DNA from: Leclercia adecarboxylata
Lineage (GTDB): Bacteria > Pseudomonadota > Gammaproteobacteria > Enterobacterales > Enterobacteriaceae
Direction: 5' to 3'
Length of the DNA stretch: 64,000 bases
NCBI RefSeq assembly: GCF_023639785.1
Contig: NZ_CP098325.1
Span: forward strand, 4,340,001 to 4,404,000
The position numbers were made by a program, and so were the translations under genes. This document shows, piece after piece, positions 19,374 through 29,415 of this stretch (positions are counted from its first letter, which is position 1; each line of letters opens with the position of its first letter). The notes under the pieces were generated by a model. The model was given only the letters and a program-made list of their open reading frames with translations, made no database searches and was not told the origin of the DNA.

Positions 19374-20483
19374 TTATTTGGCGGCCGAGGACGAACCGTC
19401 GGCGTGCCACTTAAAGACACCAAACTCAAATCCCTTCAGATCGCCTTTCTCATCCCAGTTCAGCGGCCCAATCACGGTATCTGCCCCGTGTGCTTTTAAA
19501 TCTTTAATCAGATCCTGCGGCGCTTTGCTGCCGGTACGATCCATGGCGGTGGCCAGAGACTGTACGGCGGCATAGGTGATCCAGACGTACGGACCACTTG
19601 CGTCTTTCTTTTCGGCTTTCAGCGCATCTACGATAGCTTTGTTCGCCGGATCCTGGTCATAGCGTTTTGGCATCGTCACCAGCATGCCTTCGCCCGCATC
19701 GCCCGCAATGTTCGACAGCGAGGCGTTACCCACCCCTTCCGGCCCCATAAACTGGGTTTTCAGGCCGATAGCGCGCGCCTGGCGCAGCATCTGCCCCATT
19801 TCCGGGTAGTAACCACCGTAGTAAACGAAGTCGATATTCTCTTTTTGCAGACGCGCCAGCAGCGCGGAGAAGTCTTTTTCGCCCGCGGTAATGCCGTCGA
19901 AGAAGACCACGTTAGCGCCGCCTTTCTTCAGGCCGTCCTGGACGGAGCGGGCCAGCCCCTCGCCGTACTGCTGCTTATCGTGAATGATGGCAATACGCTG
20001 CGGCTTAACGCTTTCGAGGATGTATTTCGCGGCGGTTGGCCCCTGTGAAGAGTCGAGCCCGGCGGTACGCATGATGTACTGATAGCCGCGCTGGGTCAGT
20101 TCCGGGTTAGTGGCGCCTGGCGTGATCATCAGAATGCCTTCGTCCTCATAGATATCGGACGCTGGCTGGGTGGAGGAGGAGCAGAGGTGGCCAATCACAT
20201 ACTGAATGCCATCGTTAACAATTTTGTTGGCAACGGCAACGGCCTGTTTCGGGTCGCAGGCATCGTCATATTCCACGGCAACCAGCTTGTCGCCTTTGAT
20301 GCCGCCTTTGGCGTTGATGTCTTTAATTGCCTGGCGCGCGCCATTGAACTCCATATCACCCCATTGGGCAACCGGGCCAGATAACGCACCTACTACGGCA
20401 ACTTTAATATCTTCCGCCATGGCTGCCTGCGAAACGGCCAGTGCAACCATCCCCGCGAGTAATGCTTTCGCGTTCCTTTTCAT
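19374..20483 (-). CDS. livK: Leucine-specific binding protein LivK
   Basis: Periplasmic leucine receptor of the LS system, 369 residues as in E. coli. The signal peptide ends near residue 23 (SQAAMA). Mature sequence [20 protein letters not shown] is typical of the type I periplasmic fold, and the conserved Cys pair (DDACDPK, GHLCSSS) should form a disulphide. The start at MKRNAKALL follows GGGGA by seven bases. First gene of livKHMGF. It is a close paralogue of LivJ (21439-22539). Confidence 0.96.
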   Translation of the reverse strand: MKRNAKALLAGMVALAVSQAAMAEDIKVAVVGALSGPVAQWGDMEFNGARQAIKDINAKGGIKGDKLVAVEYDDACDPKQAVAVANKIVNDGIQYVIGHLCSSSTQPASDIYEDEGILMITPGATNPELTQRGYQYIMRTAGLDSSQGPTAAKYILESVKPQRIAIIHDKQQYGEGLARSVQDGLKKGGANVVFFDGITAGEKDFSALLARLQKENIDFVYYGGYYPEMGQMLRQARAIGLKTQFMGPEGVGNASLSNIAGDAGEGMLVTMPKRYDQDPANKAIVDALKAEKKDASGPYVWITYAAVQSLATAMDRTGSKAPQDLIKDLKAHGADTVIGPLNWDEKGDLKGFEFGVFKWHADGSSSAAK

Positions 20484-20907
20484 CGGTGAATCCCCATTCG
20501 TGACGTGATGTATATATTTTGTTTTATTATGGTTAAAAAGCATTCTGTACTTTTAATAAACAACGCAACTTTTGCTATTGCCTTTAATGGTTTAGCGCAG
20601 TTTTTTCACAAAATTCAGACTAAAATCTCTATATTTCAGTCGATTAAGCAAAGATAATATTCTGAAATCAGGCAGAGATAAACAAATAAAAGTACGAATT
20701 GCAGCATAAAATAACGGTATAATGCGCCGAATAAAACGCTGCCTTTTAGGTTAAAATTCTGCTTATTTTTCGATCCCTACGTTTTAAAACTACGCAACGT
20801 AACGCTAAAAAAGTAATCAGCTAGGGAATAGGTTTAAAAAGTGGAAGCGTCTGAATGAATAAATTGAGTACACTGCCTGCACTCTTTTTGATTTGGACAA
20901 GCGGCTA
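20484..20907. other. AT-rich divergent control region of livK and panM
   Basis: This 424-bp gap between divergent livK and panM is markedly AT-rich compared with the flanks. It must hold the livKHMGF promoter and leader and the panM promoter. A TATAAT hexamer on the plus strand at 20718-20723 is a candidate -10 element, but no good -35 pairs with it. AT-rich runs such as 20520-20700 would suit Lrp binding, known for liv genes in E. coli. No open reading frame or structured RNA could be supported. Confidence 0.55.
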
Positions 20908-21291
20908 ATGAAACTGACCATCCACCGTCTGGAGACCTTTAGCGACCAGGATCATATCGACCTCAACAAGATCTGGCCGGAATATTCCCCCTCCTCACTC
21001 AACGTTGATGACACCCACCGCATTTATGCCGCGCGCTTTAACGAGCGACTGTTAGGCGCGGTCAGGGTGACGTTGAGCGGTACCCAGGGAGCGCTGGATT
21101 CCCTGCGCGTGCGCGAAGTCACCCGTCGTCGCGGCGTGGGGCAATATCTGATTGAAGAGGTGATTCGCGATAACCCGAGCGTGGCCTCGTGGTGGATGGC
21201 GGACGTGGGCGTGGAAGACAGGGGCGTGATGGCGGCCTTTATGCAGGCGCTGGGGTTTAGGGCGCAGAGTAACGGGTGGGAGAAGCGTTAA
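20908..21291 (+). CDS. panM: PanD maturation factor PanM (PanZ)
   Basis: A 127-residue GNAT-fold protein, the same length as E. coli PanM. It binds CoA and aspartate decarboxylase PanD, promoting PanD self-cleavage and limiting pantothenate synthesis when CoA is high. The acyl-CoA loop RRRGVGQYLIEEV is near residues 72-84. The ATG at 20908 is used; an in-frame TTG five codons upstream lacks support. It sits between livJ and livK, as in E. coli. Confidence 0.94.
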   Translation: MKLTIHRLETFSDQDHIDLNKIWPEYSPSSLNVDDTHRIYAARFNERLLGAVRVTLSGTQGALDSLRVREVTRRRGVGQYLIEEVIRDNPSVASWWMADVGVEDRGVMAAFMQALGFRAQSNGWEKR

Positions 21292-21307
21292 AAAAATGCC
21301 CCGAACC

Positions 21308-21339
21308 GTAGGCCGGGTAAGGCGAAGCCGCCACCCGGC
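21308..21339. repeat. REP palindrome after panM
   Basis: A single REP unit, GTAGGCCGGGTAAGGCGAAG... with complementary CGCCACCCGGC, 16 bases after the panM stop. Confidence 0.88.
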
Positions 21340-21352
21340 GAAAGACAGTCGG

Positions 21353-21434
21353 TGCGGCCTGATGCCCTCACCCCGGCCCTCTCCCACAGGGAGAGGGTGC
21401 AAACACTAAAACGGCAACCTTTCGGTTGCCGTTT
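21353..21434 (-). repeat. Composite dispersed repeat, copy 1, including livJ terminator
   Basis: On the minus strand: a hairpin AAACGGCAACC-GAAA-GGTTGCCGTTT, then TTAGTGTTTGC, then a second hairpin CCCTCTCCC-tgt-GGGAGAGGG, then GGGGTGAGGGCATCAGGCC. Similar units occur at 34663-34746, 57299-57379 and 63112-63194. The first hairpin begins within a few bases of the livJ stop and, with the following T-rich stretch, probably terminates livJ; the gene on the other side (panM) converges. Confidence 0.8.
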
Positions 21435-21438
21435 GCTT

Positions 21439-22539
21439 TTATTTAGCGTCAGTCGCTGTACCGTTGGCATGCCAGTCAAACACGCCGAACTCGAAGCCTT
21501 TCAGGTCGCCCTTCTCATCCCAGGACAGCGGCCCCATAACGGTTTCAACGGAGTTCGCTTTCAGCCAGGTGGCGATATCAGCCGGTTCAGCTGACTGATT
21601 CAGGCCCGCCTGCAGGGTTTGCAGCGCAGCGTAGGTGGTCCACACGAAAGCACCGCTTGGATCCTGTTTCTTCGCCTTAATGGCATCTACGATAGGTTTG
21701 TTGGCAGGAACCTGATCGTAGTTCTTCGGCTTGGTCACCAGCAGCCCTTCAGCAGATTCACCGGCGATGTTAGACAGGGAGACGTTGGCAACGCCTTCCG
21801 GACCCATGAACTGGGTTTTCAGACCGGCCGCACGAGACTGACGCAGGATCTGGCCCATTTCCGGGTGGTAGCCACCGTAGTAAACGAAATCGATGTTCTC
21901 TTTCTTCAGACGCGCCACCAGGGTAGAGAAGTCTTTCTCACCGGCGGTGATACCGTCGAAGAACACCACGTTGGCGTTCGATTTTTTCAGGTTGTCCTGC
22001 ACGGAACGCGCCAGGCCTTCACCGTACTGCTGCTTGTCATGAACAATGGCGATACGCTTCGGCTTCACTTTATCGACGATGTATTTCGCCGCAGTTGGGC
22101 CCTGGTCAGAGTCCAGACCGGTGGTACGCATTACCATCTTATAGCCACGGGAGGTCAGCTCCGGCGCGGTGGCCGCAGGGGTGATCATCAGAATGCCTTC
22201 GTCTTCATAGATATCAGACGCAGGCTGAGTGGAAGAGGAGCACAGATGGCCGATAACGTATTTGATGCCGTCATTCACCACTTTGTTGGCAACCGCAACC
22301 GCTTGTTTCGGGTCACAGGCATCATCATATTTTACGATCTGCAGCTTTTCGCCTTTGATACCGCCTTTGGCATTAATGTCGGCAACCGCCTGCTCTGCAC
22401 CGGTAAACTCCTGATCACCGTACTGCGCTACCGGACCGGACATGGCGCCAACCACAGCCACTTTGATATCCGCCTGAGCCATAGTGCTGAATGCCAGCGC
22501 GATACATCCTGCCAGTAAGGCTTTACCCTTCATATTCAT
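21439..22539 (-). CDS. livJ: Leu/Ile/Val-binding protein LivJ
   Basis: Periplasmic receptor of the LIV-I system, 366 residues (E. coli 367). The signal peptide ends near residue 23 (STMAQA), before [19 protein letters not shown]. The two conserved cysteines match LivK. The ATG at 22539 follows GGGGA by eight bases; the further upstream in-frame ATG overlaps that site. LivJ shares the LivHMGF membrane complex with LivK. Transcribed alone, downstream of rpoH on the same strand. Confidence 0.96.
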   Translation of the reverse strand: MNMKGKALLAGCIALAFSTMAQADIKVAVVGAMSGPVAQYGDQEFTGAEQAVADINAKGGIKGEKLQIVKYDDACDPKQAVAVANKVVNDGIKYVIGHLCSSSTQPASDIYEDEGILMITPAATAPELTSRGYKMVMRTTGLDSDQGPTAAKYIVDKVKPKRIAIVHDKQQYGEGLARSVQDNLKKSNANVVFFDGITAGEKDFSTLVARLKKENIDFVYYGGYHPEMGQILRQSRAAGLKTQFMGPEGVANVSLSNIAGESAEGLLVTKPKNYDQVPANKPIVDAIKAKKQDPSGAFVWTTYAALQTLQAGLNQSAEPADIATWLKANSVETVMGPLSWDEKGDLKGFEFGVFDWHANGTATDAK

Positions 22540-22783
22540 CCTGAGAATCCCCATTGTGATGGTTATTGTGTTTGTTGTGATGTTGTTTTATGGCGCTTTA
22601 TTTCGATTATGCGTCTGCCGTGCGCGCCTTTTCAGCATACTCTGCTAAAACATACCCCATTTTTATCTATTTGGAATAGCTATTTTGAAATGTATATAAG
22701 GTAAGCGAGGCTTTAACGAGTCAGCACACAACACGGCGATAAGTGTTTGCGAGGGAGGGAGAATTCGCCAGGAGAGGGGCTAA

Positions 22784-22817
22784 AAAAACAAAACCCCCGA
22801 ATTTGCATTCGAGGGTT
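22784..22817 (-). terminator. rpoH terminator
   Basis: On the minus strand CCCTCGAAT-GCAA-ATTCGGGGG forms a strong stem and is followed by TTTTGTTTTTTT. It begins about 20 bases after the rpoH stop and separates rpoH from livJ. Confidence 0.88.
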
Positions 22818-22836
22818 ATCGGGCACTTCGCGAGGA

Positions 22837-23694
22837 TTAGGCTTCGATAGCGGCGCGAAGTTTTTTCATGGCGTTCTTTTCAAGCTGACGTACACGTTCA
22901 GCGGAGACACCGTAGCGATCGGCCAGCTCCTGCAGGGTGGACTTGTTGTCTTCGTCCAGCCAGCGGGCACGGATGATATCCTGGCTACGCTCGTCGAGGC
23001 CTTCCATTGCATAGGTCAGCTTGTTGGCGGCCTGCTCTTCCCAGTTGTCGTCTTCAATGCCGTCAGCAAAGTTAGACGATTTATCCTGCAGGTACAGGAC
23101 CGGGGCCATCGGCTGGCTGTCGGAGGCGTCATCGTCGGAGGACATATCAAAGGTCATGTCCTGCGCGGCCATTCGCGATTCCATCTCACGCACGTCTTTG
23201 CTGGAAACACCCAGCTCGCGCGCAACCATTTCCACTTCGTCCTGGTTGAACCAGCCCAGACGCTGCTTGGTTTTACGCAGGTTAAAGAACAGCTTACGCT
23301 GTGCTTTGGTGGTGGCGACCTTCACGATACGCCAGTTACGCAGCACGTATTCGTGGATTTCCGCTTTGATCCAGTGCACGGCAAAGGAGACCAGACGCAC
23401 ACCCACTTCCGGGTTGAAGCGACGCACCGCCTTCATCAGGCCGATGTTACCTTCCTGGATCAGGTCTGCCTGCGGCAGGCCGTAGCCCGCGTAATTACGA
23501 GCAACGTGAACAACAAAGCGCAGGTGAGACAGGATCAGCGTCTTAGCTGCTTCCAGATCGCCCTGGTAATGCAGCTTTTCAGCAAGCTCCTTTTCTTCCT
23601 CAGCCGTCAACATCGGCCAGGTGTTAGCGGCCCGGATGTAAGATTCCAGGTTACCAACAGGGGCTAAAGCTAAAGTTTGCATTTCTTTGGTCAT
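22837..23694 (-). CDS. rpoH: RNA polymerase sigma-32 (heat shock sigma factor)
   Basis: Sigma-32 of 285 residues (E. coli 284). Region 2 includes the core-binding and -10 segments ([20 protein letters not shown]), the RpoH box QRKLFFNLR lies near 132-140, and region 4 ends with [20 protein letters not shown]. It directs transcription of chaperone and protease genes. In E. coli translation is thermally controlled by folding of the mRNA's 5' coding part, which is conserved here. Upstream control region at 23695-23947 has DnaA boxes. Confidence 0.97.
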   Translation of the reverse strand: MTKEMQTLALAPVGNLESYIRAANTWPMLTAEEEKELAEKLHYQGDLEAAKTLILSHLRFVVHVARNYAGYGLPQADLIQEGNIGLMKAVRRFNPEVGVRLVSFAVHWIKAEIHEYVLRNWRIVKVATTKAQRKLFFNLRKTKQRLGWFNQDEVEMVARELGVSSKDVREMESRMAAQDMTFDMSSDDDASDSQPMAPVLYLQDKSSNFADGIEDDNWEEQAANKLTYAMEGLDERSQDIIRARWLDEDNKSTLQELADRYGVSAERVRQLEKNAMKKLRAAIEA

Positions 23695-23805
23695 TCATTC
23701 CTCTCAATCAATTTTTCTGGCGGCGGTTTGTCCCCATCAGGCAACGAACATGCCAGAATTAATGAGCAACGAGAATATCATTCACTCTTTTATCAGACAG
23801 TGATT

Positions 23806-23838
23806 TTATCCACAAGTTCCGAGTGAAACTGTGAATAA
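23806..23838. promoter_or_regulatory. Two DnaA boxes in the rpoH promoter region
   Basis: TTATCCACA (23806-23814, plus strand) is a perfect DnaA R-box, and TGTGAATAA (23830-23838) is TTATTCACA on the minus strand. DnaA is known to act on the rpoH P3 and P4 promoters in E. coli, so both boxes are probably functional. Confidence 0.7.
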
Positions 23839-23895
23839 ATTACGCACAAAATGTGACACGGGGATGATAGTGCGGGTCAGAGACAACAGGGGACT

Positions 23896-23936
23896 CTTTC
23901 CCTGCACGGTGATTCTCAATGCAGGGAAAGATTATA
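23896..23936 (-). promoter_or_regulatory. Hairpin and TATAAT between ftsX and rpoH
   Basis: CTTTCCCTGC (23896-23905) and its exact reverse complement (23921-23930) form a 10-bp stem with a 15-base loop. Directly upstream on the minus strand is TATAAT (23936-23931), a candidate -10 of a distal rpoH promoter, though no good -35 precedes it. The hairpin is not followed by a U tract, so a terminator for ftsYEX is less likely. Confidence 0.4.
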
Positions 23937-23947
23937 CCAGAGATTTT

Positions 23948-25006
23948 TTAGTCAGGGGTAAAGTGACGTAAATGTTGCACCGTTGCTAACCAGGCGGCAA
24001 TCCAGCCAATCATGGAGCAAACCAGCAGCAGCAACAGGCACTCATCGAAGGATAAGCCACTGATATTGAACTTAGTTCCGAAAACCTGCGCCACATCGGT
24101 GACCGCAGCGGAAAGGCGCATCACCAAAATTTCTGACAAAATCAGTGAAAGAAATGCGCCGGCAAAACCGAGCAGCGCGCCGCCATAAAGGAACGGACGC
24201 AGGATGAAACCGTCGGTGGCGCCAATCAGCTTCTGCACGTTAATGGTGTCACGACGGGCGAAGATGCTCAGGCGCACGCTGTTGCCGATCACAAGGAACA
24301 CCGCGGCCACCATCAGTAGGCCAATCATCGCCGCCACGCGCCCGACCAGGCCGGTCAGCGCCGTCAGACGGGCAAACCAGCTGTCGTCCATGCGCACTTC
24401 GTCAATGCCGTTAATGCGGGAGACGCGATCGCGCAGGGTGTTCAGCGACTCGGTGCCCTGAAAATCCAGTTTCGGGATCACTACCGCTACCGCCGGCAGC
24501 GGGTTCTCTTCCAGCATATCCAGCGCGCCGCCAAACCCGGACCAGTTGCGGAACTCGCCCAGCGCATCTTCCCGGGACAGGTAGTTCACCTTCTCGACGC
24601 CCTGCTCGGCCTGCAGCTGCCCTACCACCTGCGCCGCGGCGTTATCGTCGAGGGATTTATCGAGATAGACGGTGATCTGCGGGGTTGGATAGTACTGTGA
24701 CGCCGCCTCGTTGACGTTTTTGTAGACCATGTAGCAGACGCTGGGCAGGGTCAGGGAGATGGCGATAACCATCACCGTCAGGAAGGTGGCGAAAGGTTTG
24801 CTTTTCAGATCCTGCAGCGCGCCCTGGAAGGCGTAACGCACCTGCTCGTTAAAGACGTTAGTCTTACGCGAGTTGGGTTTAGGCGCAGATTTACTGCGCT
24901 TCGGCGCATTGCGGTTGCCGTCCCCCGGACCGCCTGCCGATTTACGAAAACGGTCGAGTTTGCTGCCAAACTGCCGCATCTGGTTCATTGCGTCACGCTT
25001 ATTCAC
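23948..25006 (-). CDS. ftsX: Cell division ABC transporter-like membrane protein FtsX
   Basis: Inner membrane divisome protein of 352 residues, the E. coli length: a basic cytoplasmic N-terminus, a first membrane segment near 80-100, a periplasmic domain (about 100-220) that recruits the amidase activator EnvC, and three further membrane segments. With FtsE it couples ATP hydrolysis to septal peptidoglycan cleavage. It overlaps ftsE by eight bases and ends the ftsYEX operon. Confidence 0.96.
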   Translation of the reverse strand: MNKRDAMNQMRQFGSKLDRFRKSAGGPGDGNRNAPKRSKSAPKPNSRKTNVFNEQVRYAFQGALQDLKSKPFATFLTVMVIAISLTLPSVCYMVYKNVNEAASQYYPTPQITVYLDKSLDDNAAAQVVGQLQAEQGVEKVNYLSREDALGEFRNWSGFGGALDMLEENPLPAVAVVIPKLDFQGTESLNTLRDRVSRINGIDEVRMDDSWFARLTALTGLVGRVAAMIGLLMVAAVFLVIGNSVRLSIFARRDTINVQKLIGATDGFILRPFLYGGALLGFAGAFLSLILSEILVMRLSAAVTDVAQVFGTKFNISGLSFDECLLLLLVCSMIGWIAAWLATVQHLRHFTPD

Positions 25007-25664
25007 CGAGGCCTCCGTGCAAATGCCCGTCGCTGAGCGTCAGCATGCGGTACGAACGACGGGAGATAAGCCCCATGTCGTGCGTCGCCATCAGTACCGT
25101 CACGCCCACGCGGTTAAACTCCTCAAACAGACGCAGGATCCCTTCGGAAAGCGCCTCGTCCAGGTTACCGGTCGGTTCATCCGCCAGCAGCACCGCCGGT
25201 TTGTTCACTACCGCGCGGGCAATGCCGACGCGCTGCTGTTCACCACCGGAGAGCTGGATAGGGAAGTTCTTCGCTTTGTCCAGCAGCCCGACCTTATCCA
25301 GCGCCGCCGACACGCGACGACGAATATCATCCCCGCTGGCACCCGCGATAATCAGCGGGATCGCCACGTTGTCGAATACCGTGCGGTCCATCAGCAGATG
25401 GTGATCCTGGAAAATCATGCCGATCTGCCGACGCAGGAACGGCACTTCGCGGTTTTTCAGGCGGCTGATGTCATGGCCGCTGAACCAGATTTTCCCGGCG
25501 CTTGGCCGTTCGATCCCGCAGATAAGCTTGAGCAGGGTACTTTTCCCCGCGCCAGAGTGGCCGGTCAGAAATGCCATCTCGCCCGGCTGCAGGTGGAAAG
25601 TGACTCCCTGCAGCGCTTGTCTCCCACCGAGATAGGCCTTGCTGACGTGTTCAAAGCGAATCAT
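24999..25664 (-). CDS. ftsE: Cell division ATP-binding protein FtsE
   Basis: ABC ATPase of 221 residues (E. coli 222). Walker [10 protein letters not shown] is near 36-44, signature [14 protein letters not shown] near 137, Walker [12 protein letters not shown] near 160. It works with FtsX at the septum. Its ATG starts two bases after the ftsY stop. Confidence 0.96.
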   Translation of the reverse strand: MIRFEHVSKAYLGGRQALQGVTFHLQPGEMAFLTGHSGAGKSTLLKLICGIERPSAGKIWFSGHDISRLKNREVPFLRRQIGMIFQDHHLLMDRTVFDNVAIPLIIAGASGDDIRRRVSAALDKVGLLDKAKNFPIQLSGGEQQRVGIARAVVNKPAVLLADEPTGNLDEALSEGILRLFEEFNRVGVTVLMATHDMGLISRRSYRMLTLSDGHLHGGLGE

Positions 25665-25666
25665 TG

Positions 25667-27178
25667 TTAATCCTCTCGGGCAAAAAGTGCCTCAATAAAG
25701 TCGCCCGATTTAAACGGACGTAAATCCTCGATACGTTCGCCAACACCGATGTAACGGATAGGAATACCAAACTGGTCCGCCACCGAGAAGATCACCCCAC
25801 CTTTCGCGGTGCCATCCAGCTTGGTCAGCGTGATCCCGGTCAGCCCTACCGCTTCATGGAACAGCTTCGCCTGGCTGATGGCGTTCTGCCCGGTGCTGGC
25901 ATCAATAGTCAGCATAATTTCATGCGGTGCATCTTCGTCCAGCTTCTTCATGACGCGGACGATCTTCTTCAGTTCTTCCATCAGGTGCGATTTATTCTGC
26001 AAACGCCCTGCGGTATCGGCAATCAGGACATCAACATTACGCGCTTTCGCCGCCTGAATGGCGTCGAAAATCACCGATGCGGAGTCTGCGCCGGTGTGCT
26101 GAGCAATCACCGGAATATTGTTGCGCTGGCCCCACACCTGCAGCTGCTCAACGGCGGCGGCACGGAAGGTATCCCCCGCGGCCAGCATCACCGATTTGCC
26201 CTGCTGCTCAAACTGACGCGCCAGCTTGCCGATGGTGGTGGTTTTCCCCACGCCGTTAACGCCGACCATCAGAATAACAAAAGGCATTTTGCCTTCAATA
26301 TTAAGCGGTTCGTCAACTTTTGCGAGGATTTCGCCCATCTCTTCTTTCAGCAGGCCGTACAGCGCTTCGGCGTCGCGCAGCTGTTTACGGCTGGCGCTCT
26401 CGGTCAGGCTGCTGATGATTTTGCGGGTGGTTTCCACGCCAACGTCGGCAATCAGGAGCTGCTCTTCCAGCTCTTCAAAGAGATCATCGTCGATTTTCTT
26501 GCCGCGGAACAGGCTGATAAATCCGGAACCGAGGTTCTCTTTGGTTTTGATCAGGCTGCGTTTCAGACGGGCGAAGAACCCTTCTTTGGTCGGTTTTTCC
26601 TGCTCCTGGGCAATCTCTTCGACCGGCTCGTCCTCTCGAGCGACCGGAACGACGATCGCCGCCTCTTCTGCCGCCGCGGCCGCCAGCGCCTGCGCTTCCA
26701 GCTCTTCGTCGCTGATTGCCTCTTCTTCGGACTCTGGCAGGTACTCTTCCGGGATGACCTCTTCAATCTGTTCGGCGATCGCTTCCGGCAGCGGTAACTC
26801 TTCGTGCTCAACCGCCTGCACAGGCTCGGCTTCAGGCTCGGGCTCGACAATCTCTTCCACGGCCACGGCAACCGGCTCAGGCTCAACGGCGACAGGCTCA
26901 GGTTCTACGGCAACCGGCTCTGACTCGACCGGCTGCGGTTTTTCGCTCTCCTGAACCTGCTCAGTGACCTCAACCACCTCTTCAGCAAAGGCTTCAGTCT
27001 CTTGCTGGCTGTGGGCGTGTTCTTCTGCTTCTACGTCAGCGACGGTTTCAACAGGGGTTTCAGGCTGAGGTTGTTCAACGATCGCCTGCTGCTGTTCTTC
27101 GTTCTGCTGCTCGGTTTCCTGCTCTTTTTGACCAAATCCCAGCCAGGAAAAGAAGCCACGTTTTTTCTCTTTTGCCAT
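25667..27178 (-). CDS. ftsY: Signal recognition particle receptor FtsY
   Basis: SRP receptor GTPase of 503 residues (E. coli 497). A long acidic A domain (to about residue 200) targets the membrane, followed by the N and G domains with GVNGVGKTTTIGKLA, DTAGR and TKLDG. It docks ribosome-SRP complexes at the translocon. The A domain contains degenerate tandem repeats of EPVAVEP around residues 75-95, encoded by repeated GGCTCAGG-type DNA near 26875-26935. First gene of ftsYEX, divergent from rsmD. Confidence 0.97.
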   Translation of the reverse strand: MAKEKKRGFFSWLGFGQKEQETEQQNEEQQQAIVEQPQPETPVETVADVEAEEHAHSQQETEAFAEEVVEVTEQVQESEKPQPVESEPVAVEPEPVAVEPEPVAVAVEEIVEPEPEAEPVQAVEHEELPLPEAIAEQIEEVIPEEYLPESEEEAISDEELEAQALAAAAAEEAAIVVPVAREDEPVEEIAQEQEKPTKEGFFARLKRSLIKTKENLGSGFISLFRGKKIDDDLFEELEEQLLIADVGVETTRKIISSLTESASRKQLRDAEALYGLLKEEMGEILAKVDEPLNIEGKMPFVILMVGVNGVGKTTTIGKLARQFEQQGKSVMLAAGDTFRAAAVEQLQVWGQRNNIPVIAQHTGADSASVIFDAIQAAKARNVDVLIADTAGRLQNKSHLMEELKKIVRVMKKLDEDAPHEIMLTIDASTGQNAISQAKLFHEAVGLTGITLTKLDGTAKGGVIFSVADQFGIPIRYIGVGERIEDLRPFKSGDFIEALFARED

Positions 27179-27315
27179 CTGCGACTACACCCCTCGCGGT
27201 TAATTACTGGCGCTATATACATGGAAGCTAAAAAAATGATGAAATAGTTTATCACTTAACTTAACGCACATCACCGCCTGCAAGCGCAGGCTGTACGAGT
27301 GACCTGAGCAACAAT

Positions 27316-27918
27316 ATGAAGAAACCCAACCGTGCTGCCATGGGCCAGATCCGCATTATCGGCGGCCAGTGGCGAGGCCGTAAACTTCCCGTCCCGGACA
27401 GCCCCGGCCTGCGCCCGACTACCGACCGCGTCCGTGAGACGCTGTTTAACTGGCTGGCACCTTCAATGGTAGATGCCCGCTGCCTGGACTGCTTCGCCGG
27501 AAGCGGTGCGCTCGGCATCGAAGCCCTGTCGCGCTATGCCGCCAGCGCCACGCTGCTGGAGATGGATCGCAGCGTCGCCCAGCAGCTGCAGCAAAACCTC
27601 GTTACGCTGAAAGCCGCGCACGCCCGCGTCGTTAACACCAACTCGCTCGCGTTTCTGGCCCAGGCGGGCACGCCGCACGATGTGGTGTTTGTCGATCCGC
27701 CGTTTCGCAAAGGGCTGCTGGAAGAGACGTTAACCTTACTGGAAAACAACGGCTGGCTGGCGAATGATGCGCTAATCTACGTCGAGAGCGAGGTAGAAAA
27801 CGGTTTACCGCCGGTGCCTGCCCACTGGGATCTGCACCGGGAAAAAGTCGCCGGACAGGTCGCCTATCGTCTTTATCACCGTCAATCACAAGGAGAGACT
27901 GATGCCGGTACTGATTAA
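27316..27918 (+). CDS. rsmD: 16S rRNA (guanine966-N2)-methyltransferase RsmD
   Basis: SAM-dependent methyltransferase of 200 residues (E. coli 198) that modifies G966 of 16S rRNA in the assembled 30S subunit. The SAM motif CLDCFAGSGALGIEALSR is near residues 56-73 and the catalytic DPPF motif near 125. It overlaps yhhL by 17 bases and is divergent from ftsY. Confidence 0.96.
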   Translation: MKKPNRAAMGQIRIIGGQWRGRKLPVPDSPGLRPTTDRVRETLFNWLAPSMVDARCLDCFAGSGALGIEALSRYAASATLLEMDRSVAQQLQQNLVTLKAAHARVVNTNSLAFLAQAGTPHDVVFVDPPFRKGLLEETLTLLENNGWLANDALIYVESEVENGLPPVPAHWDLHREKVAGQVAYRLYHRQSQGETDAGTD

Positions 27919-28183
27919 TCTGGGCCGTTTGCTGATGATTGGGGTCTGGGCATTTTTACTGCTTAACCTCGTCCACCCGTTCCCGCGCCCGATGAATATT
28001 TTCGTCAACGTGGCGCTGATTTTTACCTCGTTTATGCATGCCCTGCAGATGGTGATGCTGAAAAACGGTATGCCGAAAGACGGTCCAAAAATGACCGGCT
28101 GGCAGCAGTTCCGGGTCTTTGTTTTTGGCGTGTTTGAGCTGCTGGTGTGGATGAATAAGTTTAAGGCGCAGACTAAGAAGTAA
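27902..28183 (+). CDS. yhhL: DUF1145 membrane protein YhhL
   Basis: A 93-residue inner membrane protein (E. coli YhhL 89) with two or three hydrophobic segments and a basic tail (KAQTKK). The function is unknown. Its start lies inside the end of rsmD, so the two are probably co-translated. Confidence 0.88.
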   Translation: MPVLINLGRLLMIGVWAFLLLNLVHPFPRPMNIFVNVALIFTSFMHALQMVMLKNGMPKDGPKMTGWQQFRVFVFGVFELLVWMNKFKAQTKK

Positions 28184-28196
28184 TATGCACGCTGCT

Positions 28197-28232
28197 GCCC
28201 GGTGGCGCTTCGCTTACCGGGCCTGCGGGTTT
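28197..28232. repeat. REP palindrome between yhhL and yhhM
   Basis: A single REP unit (GCCCGGTGGCGCTTCGCTTACCG type) in the gap between the convergent yhhL and yhhM genes. Confidence 0.85.
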
Positions 28233-28240
28233 GCCGCACA

Positions 28241-28597
28241 TTACGGTGCCGGATCAAACCCCTCAAACCGCGATCCCTTGTAACTCAACAGCCCTTTATC
28301 CCCCACCGTCAGCTGATGGTATTGCTTCTCTTCAAGGCGAAACGTCATCTCCAGGCCGCCGTTTTCCGGCTTAAAGCTCGCTTCATAGCGCATCGTCGTC
28401 CCGGCAGGCGTCACCTGCTGCTGGCGCGAGCGCCTGTCGTTGAGGGCTTTTTCCCGTTTATTGCTCACCACCCGCTTTTGCAGCAGCGGTGCGGCGTCGT
28501 TATCAGCCTTTTCACGGCGCTGCTGTACAAAGCGAAATGACGCTGCAACGACGATAATCGCCAGCACGATAATAAAAAAGAGCGGCATCTTGCTCAT
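28241..28597 (-). CDS. yhhM: DUF2500 protein YhhM
   Basis: A 118-residue protein (E. coli 119) with one N-terminal membrane segment (residues 4-22) and a soluble, probably periplasmic domain rich in charged residues. The function is unknown. It converges on yhhL and is divergent from yhhN. Confidence 0.9.
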   Translation of the reverse strand: MSKMPLFFIIVLAIIVVAASFRFVQQRREKADNDAAPLLQKRVVSNKREKALNDRRSRQQQVTPAGTTMRYEASFKPENGGLEMTFRLEEKQYHQLTVGDKGLLSYKGSRFEGFDPAP

Positions 28598-28716
28598 TAG
28601 ACCATCCTATAAGACCAGGCTGAAATCAGAATAGCGCGCCGCGTCAGGCATTGCTATTGGCCCGTCTGCACCACTACACTGAAGTGAAACTGTTTTAACA
28701 GATACAGGGACTTAAT

Positions 28717-29343
28717 ATGCTTTGGTCATTTATCGCTGTCTGTTTCTCCGCATGGCTGTATGTCGATGCGTCCTACCGCGGCCCTGCCTGGCAGCGCTGG
28801 CTGTTTAAACCCGTCACCCTGTTGCTCCTGCTGCTGCTGGCCTGGCAGGCGCCGATGTTTAACGCTATCAGCTACCTGGTACTTGCCGGGCTCTGCGCGT
28901 CGCTGGCAGGCGATGCCCTGACCCTGCTGCCGCGCCAGCGTCTGCTGTATGCCGTGGGGGCGTTCTTCTTATCCCACCTGCTCTACACCATCTATTTTGC
29001 CAGCCAGATGACGCTCTCCTTCTTCTGGCCGCTGCCGCTGGCGCTGCTGGTGATTGGCGCGCTGCTGATCGCGGTGATCTGGTCGCGTCTGGAAGAGCTG
29101 CGCTGGGCGGTGTGTACCTTTATCGCCATGACCCTGGTGATGGTCTGGCTGGCGGGCGAGCTGTGGTTCTTCCGTCCAACGGCCCCGGCGCTGTCGGCTT
29201 TCATCGGCGCCACGCTCCTGCTGTTGGGCAACATCGTCTGGCTGGGTAGCCACTACCGTCGCCGTTTCCGCGCCGATAACGCCATCGCCGCCGCGTGCTA
29301 CTTTGCCGGGCACTTCCTGATTGTGCGGTCGCTCTATATTTAG
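28717..29343 (+). CDS. yhhN: TMEM86/YhhN-family membrane protein
   Basis: A 208-residue polytopic inner membrane protein, the E. coli length, with about eight membrane segments. It belongs to the TMEM86 family, whose animal members are lysoplasmalogenases; the bacterial role is not established. The ZntR operator begins seven bases after its stop codon, so zntA is separately controlled. Confidence 0.92.
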   Translation: MLWSFIAVCFSAWLYVDASYRGPAWQRWLFKPVTLLLLLLLAWQAPMFNAISYLVLAGLCASLAGDALTLLPRQRLLYAVGAFFLSHLLYTIYFASQMTLSFFWPLPLALLVIGALLIAVIWSRLEELRWAVCTFIAMTLVMVWLAGELWFFRPTAPALSAFIGATLLLLGNIVWLGSHYRRRFRADNAIAAACYFAGHFLIVRSLYI

Positions 29344-29346
29344 CGC

Positions 29347-29378
29347 TTGACTCTGGAGTCGACTCCAGAGTGCATACT
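29347..29378 (+). promoter_or_regulatory. ZntR operator and zntA promoter
   Basis: A perfect 22-bp palindrome at 29350-29371 (ACTCTGGAGTC followed by GACTCCAGAGT) lies between a -35 TTGACT (29347-29352) and a -10 like CATACT (29373-29378). The 20-bp spacer is the over-long spacing typical of MerR-family promoters. ZntR bound to zinc should untwist it and switch on zntA, as in E. coli. Confidence 0.92.
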
Positions 29379-29415
29379 GCGGTTAATGAGAAAATTATCA
29401 TTGCCGGAGAGTGCC

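Noticed and set aside
21619..22518. Open frame of 299 codons on the plus strand
   Set aside because: Exact antisense of livJ; a similar frame appears opposite livK because the two genes are paralogues. No independent support.
26870..26940. CRISPR-like short repeats
   Set aside because: The repeats are in frame, degenerate and inside ftsY, with no regular spacers.
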